A stretch of DNA of 45,489 bases, from assembly GCF_002414845.1 (NCBI RefSeq), contig NZ_DIAX01000082.1:1-45489 (forward strand), written 5' to 3'. Source of the stretch: Gordonia sp. UBA5067 (lineage in GTDB: Bacteria > Actinomycetota > Actinomycetes > Mycobacteriales > Mycobacteriaceae). Below the pieces are notes generated by a model. It worked only from the letters and a program-made list of their open reading frames with translations. It did no database searches and was not told the origin of the DNA. Both the position numbers and the translations under genes were made by a program. Positions 33,160 through 41,685 of this stretch are shown here, one piece after another (within the stretch, counting starts at the first letter, position 1; every line of letters begins with the position of its first letter).

Positions 33160-34017
33160 TCAGGCCAAAACCGGCGCCAACCCGAGTTTGCCGGCGAGCT
33201 TCGCCAGGTAGCCCGACGCGCGTTCGACGGAGTCGTCGGGCAGGCCGTACAGGACAGTCGTGACGCCGATCTCGCGCCACTTCGCCAGCTTTTCGGGTAC
33301 CGGCTTGAAGTCGAGGACGACGATCTGCGGATCACCGGTGCGCCCGGCGCCGGACCAGATCTGCTTGAGCAGTCCGACCGAGTTCTCGATGTCGGTCTCA
33401 CCCGGAGTGGTGATCCAGCCGTCGGCGCTGCGGGCGATCCAGGTGAAGTTCTTCTCGTTGCCGGCGGCGCCGACGAGGACCGGGATCTGCGCCTGAGTCG
33501 ACTTCGGCCACGCCCAGCTCGGCCCGAATTTCACGAACTCGCCGTCGAACTCCGCTTCCTCCTGCGTCCACAGCGCCCGCATCGCCTCGAGGTACTCGCG
33601 CAGCATGGTGCGGCGCCGCTTGGGCGGCACGTTGTGGTCGGCGAGTTCATCGAGGTTCCAGCCGAAGCCGACGCCCAGGGTGACGCGCCCACCAGAGAGG
33701 TGGTCAAGCGTGGCGATCGTCTTGGCCAGCGTGATCGGGTCGGACTGCACCGGCAGCGCGACGGCAGTCGCGAGCCGGATCCGCTCGGTGACAGCAGCCG
33801 CGGCGGCGAGCGTCGTCCACGGGTCGAGCGTGCGCATGTAACGGTCGTCGGGCAATTCTGCCGTACCGGTGCCGGGGTGGGCGGTATCGCGGCGAGTCGG
33901 GATGTGGCCGTGCTCGGGGACGAAGTACGAGGCGAAGCCGGCCGCTTCGATCAACGGGGCCAGGATCTGCGGCGGCAACCCGCGGTCGCTGGTGAACTGC
34001 ACGATTCCGAACTCCAT
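33160..34017 (-). CDS. LLM class F420-dependent oxidoreductase (TIGR03619-like)
   Basis: A 285-residue luciferase-like monooxygenase-fold protein. MEFGIVQF starts strand 1, SYFVPEHGHIPTRR follows, TAVALPVQSDPITLAKTIATLDHLSGGRVTLGVGFGW (split over 95-130) is the conserved LLM block, and IPVLVGAAGNEKNFTWIARSADGWITTPG is close to the F420-dependent TIGR03619 subfamily. It likely transfers hydride to or from a lipid-like substrate with F420. ATG at 34017 has GGAGGG about eight bases before it. A KstR-like box about 80 bases upstream suggests sterol- or acyl-CoA-linked control. Confidence 0.9.
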   Translation of the reverse strand: MEFGIVQFTSDRGLPPQILAPLIEAAGFASYFVPEHGHIPTRRDTAHPGTGTAELPDDRYMRTLDPWTTLAAAAAVTERIRLATAVALPVQSDPITLAKTIATLDHLSGGRVTLGVGFGWNLDELADHNVPPKRRRTMLREYLEAMRALWTQEEAEFDGEFVKFGPSWAWPKSTQAQIPVLVGAAGNEKNFTWIARSADGWITTPGETDIENSVGLLKQIWSGAGRTGDPQIVVLDFKPVPEKLAKWREIGVTTVLYGLPDDSVERASGYLAKLAGKLGLAPVLA

Positions 34018-34095
34018 CGGGCGCCCTCCTGGGCTGGACGAGGCCCGCTCGCGCTCGCGCTCCCGGTACCTGGACAGGTGTCTAGTTGAGAGAAC

Positions 34096-34109
34096 TGTAA
34101 CACGTTCTA
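34096..34109. promoter_or_regulatory. KstR-like operator upstream of the LLM oxidoreductase
   Basis: TGTAACACGTTCTA fits TNNAACNNGTTNNA at every fixed position. It lies in the 141-base gap upstream of the minus-strand LLM gene (ATG at 34017), between it and the end of the prenyltransferase-like gene. No other gene-like content is seen in this gap. Confidence 0.7.
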
Positions 34110-34158
34110 GTGAAATCCGGGATGGCCCCGTCAGCGGCGCGCAGGCCGGTCCGCCGGC

Positions 34159-35238
34159 TCAGCGAACGGGCAAGGCCTGACGGATATCGCGGAACACGCC
34201 GTTGCCGGCGGAGGCGCGACTGATGGCGTCGACGGCCAGCACGACGGCCGCCGAGGTCCAACAGCTCTTCTCGACGGGCCAGCGCTTGCCGTCGGCATAG
34301 ACCAGCCCCGTCCAGTAGGACCCGTCTGGATCACGTAGATGGCCAATGTCGTCGATGAGCGTCGTCGCCTCGTCGATGCGCCCGAGCGCCTCCATCGCCA
34401 AGGCCAACTCACTGGTCTCCGCCCCGGTAACCCATGGCCGGTGGTCGATACAGCGGATTCCCTTGCCCTCGACGACGAACTCGTCCCACCGCCGGTCGAT
34501 CAGCGCGTGGGCGCGCTCGTCACGCACCGCACCGCCCAGCACCGGGTAGTACCAGTCCATCGAGTGCGACGACGGCTCGGCGAACACCCCGGGCACAACA
34601 CCGTTGGCCGTCCCGCCGACATCGGAGAACGCTACGGAGAACGCCCGCGCGAGCCGCCCTTGCGCCGCCGACCAACGGGTCGCACAGCCGTCGGCAGCCA
34701 CTGCCTCGGCGATCTGCACCGCACAGTCCAGCGAGTGGCCGATGCTGGCGTTGCCGGTCAACAGCGCCTCGTCGAACATGGCGGAGGTCTGCGCGTCGGC
34801 CGCCCACCGGAACGCGCCGTCGTCCCGCTGGAACCGGCACACCAGGTCTATTGCCGCCCGCACCGTCGGCCACATCGCCGCAAGGAAGCCGGAGTCCCCA
34901 GTCACCAGATGGTGGTGCCAGACGCCGACTGCGATGTAGGCACAGAAGTTGCTGTCAATGTTCGCGTCGACGACGCGGCCTTGTTGAAACTCGATGGGCC
35001 ACGACCCGTCCGGGCGCTGCGTGCAGGCCGACCACCGATACGCGGCCCGCGCCTCGTCGATGAAGCCGGTGACCGAAAGCGCCATCGCCGACTCGATGTG
35101 GTCCCACGGATCGGTCTTGCCGCCCGGGAACCACGGCAGCGCTCCGGACGGCTCCTGCATCGCGGCGATGGCGGCACCGGTCGCGCCGACCTGCTGCGCG
35201 TCCAGCAGTCCGGGCACCTCCGGGAGTGGGCGATTCAC
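34159..35238 (-). CDS. Prenyltransferase-like alpha/alpha-toroid protein
   Basis: A 359-residue protein with repeated helical segments carrying QRPDGSWP, QRDDGAFRW and RDPDGSYWTG, the QxxDGSW-like repeats of the terpene-cyclase/prenyltransferase alpha-alpha barrel. It is annotated as prenyltransferase in related genomes, but no DxDD acid motif or zinc ligands are evident. It could equally be a glycan-binding or hydrolase-type toroid. GTG at 35238 is two bases after the methyltransferase stop; longer starts would run into that gene. It is the last gene of the fprB-GT4-methyltransferase operon, so a role in envelope glycolipid assembly is inferred. Confidence 0.75.
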   Translation of the reverse strand: MNRPLPEVPGLLDAQQVGATGAAIAAMQEPSGALPWFPGGKTDPWDHIESAMALSVTGFIDEARAAYRWSACTQRPDGSWPIEFQQGRVVDANIDSNFCAYIAVGVWHHHLVTGDSGFLAAMWPTVRAAIDLVCRFQRDDGAFRWAADAQTSAMFDEALLTGNASIGHSLDCAVQIAEAVAADGCATRWSAAQGRLARAFSVAFSDVGGTANGVVPGVFAEPSSHSMDWYYPVLGGAVRDERAHALIDRRWDEFVVEGKGIRCIDHRPWVTGAETSELALAMEALGRIDEATTLIDDIGHLRDPDGSYWTGLVYADGKRWPVEKSCWTSAAVVLAVDAISRASAGNGVFRDIRQALPVR

Positions 35239-35240
35239 CG

Positions 35241-35954
35241 CTACCGGGGCTTTTCCAGATAGAGGACCACCGACTTGCCGATCGCCGGGTTGAGCAGCTT
35301 CTCCGCCGTTCGGGTCAGGGCGGGGGCGCGCATCATGTCCCACACCAGCAACTGGTGGTAGCCGCGGACCAGCGGGTTGCGCTCGTTGTCAACGCCCACC
35401 GCACACTTGATCCACCAGTACGGCGCGTGCAGTGCATGCGCGTGGTCGGTGCCGGCGACCCGCAGTCCCGCCGCCTCCAGCTTCGTTGCGAGTTCGGATG
35501 CTCGGTAGATGCGGACGTGCCCGCCCTCCACCTCGTGATACGCATCCGACAACGCCCAGCACACCTTCTCCGGCCAATACCGCGGAACCGTAACCGCGGC
35601 CCGACCGCCGGGCTTGAGGATGCGGACCATCTCGGCAATCGCCGCATCGTCGGCCGGCACGTGCTCAAGAATCTCCGACATCAGCACGAGGTCGAACGTG
35701 TCGTCCCCGTACGGCAGGTGTAGCGCGTCGCCGACCTCGGCACGGGCTTTCGCCGATGCGGGGACCTGCCCCTCGGCGATCATCGCGTCAAACATCATCC
35801 CGACATCGGTCATGTCCGATTCGGACTGGTCGAAGGCGATGACATCGGCACCGCGTCGGAACATCTCAAAGGAATGACGACCCTGTCCGGCGCCGATATC
35901 GATCGCGGTGATGCCGGCGCCGACCTCGAGCCGGTCGAAGTCCACGGTCAGCAT
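35241..35954 (-). CDS. Class I SAM-dependent methyltransferase
   Basis: A 237-residue Methyltransf_11-type enzyme. IDIGAGQGRHSFEMFRRG near residues 18-36 binds SAM, VIAFDQSE holds the acidic ribose ligand, and FDLVLMSEILEHVP is motif II. LKPGGRAAVTVPRY follows. The hydrophobic C-terminal WWIKCAVG/LLVWDMM parts suggest a lipid-linked acceptor. It overlaps the glycosyltransferase stop by seven bases and is followed by the prenyltransferase-like gene. From memory the sequence resembles M. tuberculosis Rv0224c, next to a glycosyltransferase gene there, which supports a conserved pair acting on one envelope product. Confidence 0.88.
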   Translation of the reverse strand: MLTVDFDRLEVGAGITAIDIGAGQGRHSFEMFRRGADVIAFDQSESDMTDVGMMFDAMIAEGQVPASAKARAEVGDALHLPYGDDTFDLVLMSEILEHVPADDAAIAEMVRILKPGGRAAVTVPRYWPEKVCWALSDAYHEVEGGHVRIYRASELATKLEAAGLRVAGTDHAHALHAPYWWIKCAVGVDNERNPLVRGYHQLLVWDMMRAPALTRTAEKLLNPAIGKSVVLYLEKPR

Positions 35955-37288
35955 TGCTCGTCTCCTTTGGCCGCGGAACGGGGCTCCGCCGATTTGCTGT
36001 CGTTCGCGGCGCCGGCCGCCTGGTCGATCGCCGCACGGTATTGCTCGGCAGTCTTGGCCGCGACGGCCGCCCAGCTGAAGTTCTCCTCGACCCGCCTGCG
36101 GGCCGCCGACCCGAGCTCACTGCGGGCCGCACCGTCGCCGAGTAGCCGCAGGAGCTCCTGGGCGATCGCGCCCGAGTCGCGCGGCGGCACGAGTACCGCC
36201 CCCGCACCTGCACCCTCGCCGACGACTTCCGGGATCGCCCCGGCGCGCGTCGCGATCAGCGGTGTGCCACAACTCATCGCCTCAACGGCCGGCAGTGAGA
36301 ACCCCTCATACAACGACGGGACGCAGGCCACTTCGGCGGTCGCGAGCAGGCCGGCGAGTTCCTCGTCGTCGATGCCGTTGACCACGCGGACATGATCACC
36401 GATCGACAACTGCTCGATGAGCCGCGCCGACGGCCCGGTGGGGTCGAGTTTGGAGACCAGTGTCAACTCGACGGAGCGTTCTGCGGCCACCTTGGCGATG
36501 GCCTCCAGCAGGTAGGAGACACCTTTCAGCGGCGCATCGGCGCTGGCGATACAGACGACGCGGCCGGGGATGCGCTCAACAGCGGGGCGCGGGGCGAAGG
36601 CCTCGGTGTCCACCCCGAGCGGGATCGTGGCGATCCGGCCGACGGGAATGCTGAAGGCTTTCCTGGTATCGACCTCACTGCTGCGAGAAACGGTGAGCAA
36701 CACCGGGATTCGCCGCGCAACGCGGCCCTGCATGGCCAGGAACGAGTGCCACCGCGCAGCGGTGATCTTGCGCCACCCCCGGGCCGCTTTGATCGCCAGC
36801 GAACGATCGCGGGTGATCGGGTGGTGGATCGTTGCGACGAGCGGAAAGCCCATCTTCGGCAGGCGCAGCAGGCCGTAGCCGAGGGACTGGTTGTCATGGA
36901 TGACGTCGAAGTCGCCGCGCCGCTGGTCGAGCAGCCGGGCGACACGCAGGCTGAACGTGAGCGGCTCACCGAATGCCGCGGTCCACATCTGCCCGACCTC
37001 GATCATGTCGATCCAGTCGCGATACTCGCGCAGGCGCGGGGTGCGGAACGGCTCGGGCTCGCCGTAGAGGTCGAGGCTGGGCACCTTGGTCACCCGCACC
37101 CCAGCGTCGAGCGTCGATTGATCGAGCTCCGGATAGGGCTGGCCGGAGAAGATCTCCACGTCGTGGCCCAGCTTTGCGAGCTCGCGCGAGAGGTGGCGGA
37201 CGTAGACGCCCTGGCCGCCGCAGTGCGGCTTGCTCCGGTACGACAGCAGTGCGATACGCAAGGCGCCCGGGGCGCGTTCAGTCGGCAT
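35948..37288 (-). CDS. Glycosyltransferase family 4
   Basis: A 446-residue GT-B fold enzyme. The N-terminal acceptor domain begins with LSYRSKPHCGGQGVYVRHLSREL, the glycine-rich loop, and includes FDVIHDNQSLGYGLL. The C-terminal donor domain has PLKGVSYLLEA and PSLYEGFSLPAVEAMSCG, with the EX7E motif that binds the nucleotide sugar. It transfers a sugar from an NDP or similar donor with retention. ATG at 37288 is four bases after the fprB stop, without a clear ribosome site, so translation is probably coupled. The following methyltransferase and prenyltransferase-like genes suggest a methylated glycolipid product. Confidence 0.9.
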   Translation of the reverse strand: MPTERAPGALRIALLSYRSKPHCGGQGVYVRHLSRELAKLGHDVEIFSGQPYPELDQSTLDAGVRVTKVPSLDLYGEPEPFRTPRLREYRDWIDMIEVGQMWTAAFGEPLTFSLRVARLLDQRRGDFDVIHDNQSLGYGLLRLPKMGFPLVATIHHPITRDRSLAIKAARGWRKITAARWHSFLAMQGRVARRIPVLLTVSRSSEVDTRKAFSIPVGRIATIPLGVDTEAFAPRPAVERIPGRVVCIASADAPLKGVSYLLEAIAKVAAERSVELTLVSKLDPTGPSARLIEQLSIGDHVRVVNGIDDEELAGLLATAEVACVPSLYEGFSLPAVEAMSCGTPLIATRAGAIPEVVGEGAGAGAVLVPPRDSGAIAQELLRLLGDGAARSELGSAARRRVEENFSWAAVAAKTAEQYRAAIDQAAGAANDSKSAEPRSAAKGDEQC

Positions 37289-37292
37289 GAAT

Positions 37293-38960
37293 CTATTCTG
37301 CCGATTCGGCGGCGGCTTCGAGTGCCGCGACGTCGGTGAACTTGACCCGCGGTCGGCCCGCCTCGCGGCCCGCGGCCTTCTCCGCGGCGTCGATGCTCTT
37401 CCACCCCGCCAGATCGATCAGGTGTGCCCCGCGGTCGACGGCGAGTTGCGCGATATCCCCGCGCGACTCCGACGGCTCGGCGAGCTTGTCGTCGATGAAG
37501 TCAGCCAGAACGGCCTCGGCGGTCTCTTCGCCGCAGAGCCGATTGCGGCCGATGCCACCGGTCGCCCCGCGTTTGATCCAGCCGGTGACATATACGCCGG
37601 TGAGCGGGCCGTCACCCTCGAGGACTCGGCCGGCGTCATTGGGCACGACGCCCAGCGCATCGTCGAACGGCAGATCGGGCACCGCCTCGGCATGGCCCTG
37701 GTAACCGATGGAGCGCAAGACCAGATTGGTGTCGATTGCGGAGGTCTCCCCGGTCGGACTGACCGAGACCCCGTCGGTTCTGTCGTCGTAGGAGTTCTTG
37801 ACGATCGTCATCGAGGTCACCCGGTCGGCGCCGTCGAGGGAGACCGGCGAAGACAGGAACCGGAACACGATGCGGCGGTTGCCGTCGGTGGTGGCCCGCT
37901 CCGAGAATTCCCGAGCGAGCCGCAGCTTCGTCCCGATCGTCGAATCGATCTCGTGACCGGCCGCCACAGACGCGGGATCGAGAGCCAGTTCATCGGCGTC
38001 GATGATGATGTCGACTCCGTCCACGTCGCCGAGGGCGAGAAATTCGCTGTTCGTGTATGCGGCCTGAGCCACTCCGCGCCGACCGAGGACGACCACTTCG
38101 CGGATGGTCGATTCGCGCAGCTTCGCCAGCGCATGGTCGGCGATATCGGTCTTGGCGAGGTCGTCGGGGCTGGTGACCAGGATGCGTGCCACATCGAGCG
38201 CCACGTTGCCGTTACCGACGACCACCGCACGCTCACCCGACAAGTCGACGTCGAAGTCCGCATAGTCGGGGTGGCCGTTGTACCAGGCGACGAACTCGGT
38301 CGCCGAAATCGAACCGGCCAGCTCCTCACCGGGAATACCCAGGCGCTTGTCGGTCGCGGCACCCACTGCGTAGATCACCGCGTGGTAGCGCTGCGTGAGC
38401 TCATCGTGCTTGATGTGCTCGCCGACCTTCACGTTGAGGAAGTAGTTGAAGTTCTTCTTGTTGGCCGTCGACAGGTAGCCGCGCTCGACGAGCTTGGTGG
38501 CCGGATGATCGGGTGCGACACCGAAGCGGACCAGCCCGTGCGGGGTGGGGAGCCGGTCGAAGACGTCGACGGTGACGGTTGCCTTGCGAACCAGCGCCTC
38601 CGCGGCGTAGAGGGCGGCCGGACCGGCACCGACAATCGCGATATGCAACGGCCGATCGGGCATCGGGGGCGACTTCTTCGGCGGTACCAGCCCGCCGTCG
38701 ACGTCATGGTCTTTGTAGTAGTCGGCGTTGATCTGCAGATACGGCTCGTCTTTCGCCGCCAACTGGTCGTCGGGGTAGATGGCCTCGACTGGACACTCGT
38801 CGATGCAGGCACCACAGTCGATGCAGGTCTCTGGGTCGATGTAGAGCTGTTCGGCGGTCAGAAACCCCGGCTCGTCGGGCGTCGGGTGGATACAGTTGAC
38901 CGGACAAACGCTGACACAGCTGCCATCGTTACAGCATGGGCGGGTGATAACGTGCGCCAT
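37293..38960 (-). CDS. fprB: Ferredoxin/ferredoxin-NADP+ reductase FprB
   Basis: A 555-residue two-domain protein. Residues 1-70 are a bacterial ferredoxin with Cys at 9, 10, 15, 19, 23 and at 46, 49, 52, 56 (CIDCGACIDECP), consistent with a 7Fe or 8Fe type. From about 105, IVGAGPAALYAAEAL binds FAD and VVVGNGNVALDVAR binds NADP, as in adrenodoxin-reductase-like FprA; TGWIKRGATGGIG closes the fold. It moves electrons between NADPH and iron-sulfur partners. ATG at 38960 has GAGGTAA upstream. It shares a perfect KstR-like box with the divergent thioesterase and heads a four-gene operon. It could also feed the P450/ferredoxin at 24655-30583. Confidence 0.93.
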   Translation of the reverse strand: MAHVITRPCCNDGSCVSVCPVNCIHPTPDEPGFLTAEQLYIDPETCIDCGACIDECPVEAIYPDDQLAAKDEPYLQINADYYKDHDVDGGLVPPKKSPPMPDRPLHIAIVGAGPAALYAAEALVRKATVTVDVFDRLPTPHGLVRFGVAPDHPATKLVERGYLSTANKKNFNYFLNVKVGEHIKHDELTQRYHAVIYAVGAATDKRLGIPGEELAGSISATEFVAWYNGHPDYADFDVDLSGERAVVVGNGNVALDVARILVTSPDDLAKTDIADHALAKLRESTIREVVVLGRRGVAQAAYTNSEFLALGDVDGVDIIIDADELALDPASVAAGHEIDSTIGTKLRLAREFSERATTDGNRRIVFRFLSSPVSLDGADRVTSMTIVKNSYDDRTDGVSVSPTGETSAIDTNLVLRSIGYQGHAEAVPDLPFDDALGVVPNDAGRVLEGDGPLTGVYVTGWIKRGATGGIGRNRLCGEETAEAVLADFIDDKLAEPSESRGDIAQLAVDRGAHLIDLAGWKSIDAAEKAAGREAGRPRVKFTDVAALEAAAESAE

Positions 38961-38986
38961 CTGGAGTTACCTCGCGGATCATCAGG

Positions 38987-39000
38987 TAGAACGTGTTCTA
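38987..39000. promoter_or_regulatory. KstR-like operator between fprB and the thioesterase gene
   Basis: TAGAACGTGTTCTA fits the KstR consensus at all fixed positions and has fully palindromic arms TAGAAC/GTTCTA. It lies 27 bases before the fprB ATG and about 49 bases before the thioesterase GTG, so it can control both divergent genes. This is the cleanest copy of the motif in the window. Confidence 0.82.
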
Positions 39001-39048
39001 GTTCACTAACTCTATCGTACGGAACCGACCCTATCCACAAAGGAGATC

Positions 39049-39879
39049 GTGACCACCACCCCCGCCCCGCAACGGCCGCTCGCCGACCCCCCGGACGGCG
39101 CTCAATTCTTCGAGGCCCGGTACCGGGTCCGCACCGGCGATGTCGACCAAGACATGCGCGTCCGGCTCGATTCGGTTGCCCGCTACCTGCAAGACATCGC
39201 CAACGACAACATCGAAGCGACGGACCTGGTGTCGACCGATCCGTTCTGGATCGTTCGCCGCACCATCGTCGACGTCATCCGCCCGTTCTCGTGGCCGGCG
39301 ACGGTGACCGCACAGCGGTGGTGCGGCGCACTATCGACGCGGTGGACGAATATGCGGGTGCGCCTCACCGCCGAGCATGAGACCAACCTGTTCAACCCCG
39401 AGTCGCGCCCGGACGGCCTGATCGAGACGGAGGCGTTCTGGATCCTCGTCAACGACCAGGGCATTCCGACACGGTTGTCGGACGACACCTTTGCGATGCT
39501 GACAGCGATGACCACCGAGCACCGCCTGCGCTGGAAGGCGATGAACCTGGAAAAGGCGCCGGCGGCAGGCAGCGAACCCGACCGCGAGCACGTGCTGCGC
39601 GCCACCGACTACGACCCGTTCAAGCATCTCAACAATGCGGCCTACCTGGCCGTGGTCGAGGACGAGGTCCTCGCGCACCCGGAGTTGATCGACGGCCCGC
39701 ACCGCATGATCGTCGAGTACCTGCGCCCCATCGAGCCGGGCGCCAGGCTGACCATCCGTCGCCTCCGGGAGGACGACCGGTTGACCCTGTGGCTACTGCT
39801 CCACGACCCCGACGGCGACCACACCAGAGTCGCCGCCACCATCTCGCTCGGCCCGCTGCCTCCGTCGCCGACCGAGTGA
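39049..39879 (+). CDS. Acyl-ACP thioesterase-like double hotdog protein
   Basis: The 276-residue protein has two hotdog halves. In the first, FFEARYRVRTGDVDQDMRVRLDSVARYLQDIANDN is the acyl-ACP thioesterase start; in the second, ATDYDPFKHLNNAAYLAVVED carries the DxxxHxNN-type active-site pattern. It hydrolyses acyl-ACP or acyl-CoA to free acid. GTG at 39049 has a perfect AAAGGAG six bases upstream. It is divergent from fprB across a KstR-like box, so its expression may follow lipid or sterol signals. The M50 protease gene follows on the same strand. Confidence 0.88.
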   Translation: MTTTPAPQRPLADPPDGAQFFEARYRVRTGDVDQDMRVRLDSVARYLQDIANDNIEATDLVSTDPFWIVRRTIVDVIRPFSWPATVTAQRWCGALSTRWTNMRVRLTAEHETNLFNPESRPDGLIETEAFWILVNDQGIPTRLSDDTFAMLTAMTTEHRLRWKAMNLEKAPAAGSEPDREHVLRATDYDPFKHLNNAAYLAVVEDEVLAHPELIDGPHRMIVEYLRPIEPGARLTIRRLREDDRLTLWLLLHDPDGDHTRVAATISLGPLPPSPTE

Positions 39880-39931
39880 GGTCGAGCGAAGTGAGAAGTT
39901 GTCTCGAGCCCGCGCAAGCCGAAAGACCCAC

Positions 39932-40711
39932 GTGACCGCAGCAGCTACTTCCCAGGCCCTTCGGGCCGTCAAGCCCGGACCGGTCTTCGGCTGCCTTGTT
40001 CTCGCCGCGGCCGTCGGCGCGACCATGTTGTGGCAGAGCGGCTCGGACTCCGGCACAACGGCGACGGTCGGGGCGCTGTTGTTCGTCCTCGCCGGATGGG
40101 TGATCTCCCTATCACTGCACGAGTTCGCGCACGCGTTCACCGCTTACCGCTTCGGTGACACATCGGTGGACACCCGCGGATACCTCACGCTGAACCCGTT
40201 GAAGTACACCCATCCGGGCCTGTCGATCGGGTTGCCGCTGCTCATCATCCTGATGGGCGGGATCGGCTTCCCGGGCGGCGCGGTGTACCTGCATCAACAG
40301 GGTTTCACCAAACCGCAGCGCACCCAGGTTTCACTGGCGGGTCCGGTTACCAATCTGGTTCTCGGGGTTGCCCTGCTACTCCTCGCGCGTTTCGTCGACG
40401 TCGCCGATCGCCAGAACCTGGCCGGAGCCATCGTCATGCTCGGATTTCTGCAGATCACCGCGACCGTGCTAAACATCCTCCCGGTCCCCGGCTTCGACGG
40501 CTACGGGGCAATCGAGCCCTACCTATCGGCACCGACCCGGGCGAGCGCGGAGAAGATCGCCCCGTACGGTTTCCTCCTGGTCTTTGCGCTGCTCCTCATT
40601 CCGACGCTCAACCGCGCCTTCTTCGACGTCGTCTTCGGCTTCATCGAACTGTTTGGCACCCCCATGGCCCTGATCCGCCACGGTTGGGATCTATTCGTGT
40701 TCTGGCGCTGA
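39932..40711 (+). CDS. Site-2 protease family (M50) membrane metalloprotease
   Basis: A 259-residue polytopic membrane protein. HEFAH at about 63-67 is the zinc-binding HExxH in a transmembrane helix, and NILPVPGFDGYG at 181-192 supplies the third metal ligand. Hydrophobic helices lie near 18-34, 46-62, 101-118, 140-153, 163-183 and 208-220. No PDZ or CBS domain is present, so it is a minimal Rip-like protease; from memory, the short M. tuberculosis Rv0359 is similar. GTG at 39932 is preferred over a TTG at 39899, but neither has a strong ribosome site. It may cleave an anti-sigma factor or other membrane protein; no such target is in the window. Confidence 0.85.
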   Translation: MTAAATSQALRAVKPGPVFGCLVLAAAVGATMLWQSGSDSGTTATVGALLFVLAGWVISLSLHEFAHAFTAYRFGDTSVDTRGYLTLNPLKYTHPGLSIGLPLLIILMGGIGFPGGAVYLHQQGFTKPQRTQVSLAGPVTNLVLGVALLLLARFVDVADRQNLAGAIVMLGFLQITATVLNILPVPGFDGYGAIEPYLSAPTRASAEKIAPYGFLLVFALLLIPTLNRAFFDVVFGFIELFGTPMALIRHGWDLFVFWR

Positions 40712-40842
40712 CCACGCTGTTGCGACCACATCCGCCGGACACATCCGCCGACTAGACTCTGCGCTGCCTGAAACACAGGCCACACGAAGGTCCCCGGGCC
40801 GGCCGACTAACATCGACCCGTCTAAATCTTCAGGGGGCCACC

Positions 40843-41607
40843 ATGATTCGTTTCGCCATTCTCATCACGATTGTTGCGAGCATCTTCTCATTCCTCGCCT
40901 TCCAGCAAGGTGGCGTACTACCGGGCATCATCCTCGCCATCGTGGCGATTGTGCCGATCGCCACCTTCAGCACCGCTGCGGTCCGCGCACGCCACACCGG
41001 CCGGCAGGCGCCCTGGAGTTCGGCCGCCAAGTCCGTCATCGCCGTGGCGAGCGTGTTGTTGCTGGCCGGCGTCGCCTACTCGGCGTATTGGATTTTCGCT
41101 GCACCGAAGGCGGAGAAGAACCTCACGTACACCAGCGCCTTCAACAAGGCGTGCACGACGCCGCCGAAGTACTTCCCATCCGCCGCCAAGCACGAGGGAC
41201 CGGGGCCGCACCCGATCGCGGTGTTTTATGACCGGGGCGGGTCGTCGAGCCTGGAACAGCTCCAGTTCGACTACCGGTCCAGTGACGCTTGGACAGCCCG
41301 CACTGCCACGCAGGTCCAGCTAGTCGCATGTCTCTCCGACTTCGACCGGGGCGCACAGGTCGGCCAGTGCACGTTCACCAAGGGCACCGCCCCGCTCTAC
41401 ACCGGCACCTACAAAGGGTCGGTCTTCGCGGCGCACACCCACACAAAGGTCGGTGACGTGGAGGTTCCCGGAAGTCCGGCGGCCGACGAGAGCCGCGACT
41501 GCCCCTCGCTGATCTACATCAAGGGCGAGGTGAAGGATCAGCAGTTCCACACCCAGCCCGATCCGACCGTGGTGCAGCGCATCCTCGGTCAATACGTGAA
41601 GGGCTGA
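40843..41607 (+). CDS. Membrane protein of unknown function
   Basis: A 254-residue protein I cannot assign to a family. Two hydrophobic helices near residues 3-20 and 25-45 and one near 62-88 precede a ~165-residue soluble part that is probably outside the membrane. That part has five cysteines (near 106, 160, 174 and 215) that could pair, and no catalytic motif. ATG at 40843 has AGGGGG eight bases upstream. TAGACT in the preceding 131-base gap could be a -10 box. It is a single gene converging with a TetR gene. A secreted-domain envelope protein is the best description. Confidence 0.75.
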   Translation: MIRFAILITIVASIFSFLAFQQGGVLPGIILAIVAIVPIATFSTAAVRARHTGRQAPWSSAAKSVIAVASVLLLAGVAYSAYWIFAAPKAEKNLTYTSAFNKACTTPPKYFPSAAKHEGPGPHPIAVFYDRGGSSSLEQLQFDYRSSDAWTARTATQVQLVACLSDFDRGAQVGQCTFTKGTAPLYTGTYKGSVFAAHTHTKVGDVEVPGSPAADESRDCPSLIYIKGEVKDQQFHTQPDPTVVQRILGQYVKG

Positions 41608-41674
41608 AATCCGCCCTCTACCGACTAACGAAGGGAACATTCCCCTCGGCACCTCACCAGGGGTGAGATTTCAG
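41604..41674. terminator. Inverted repeats between convergent genes (possible bidirectional terminator)
   Basis: The 78-base gap holds a hairpin CTCACC-AGG-GGTGAG (41653-41667), a small GGGA-ACAT-TCCC palindrome, and outer arms CTGAAATC (41604-41611) and GATTTCAG (41667-41674) that could close a larger cruciform. There is no T-tract, so an intrinsic terminator of the E. coli type is not shown. Confidence 0.5.
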
Positions 41675-41685
41675 CAGCTCACGCC

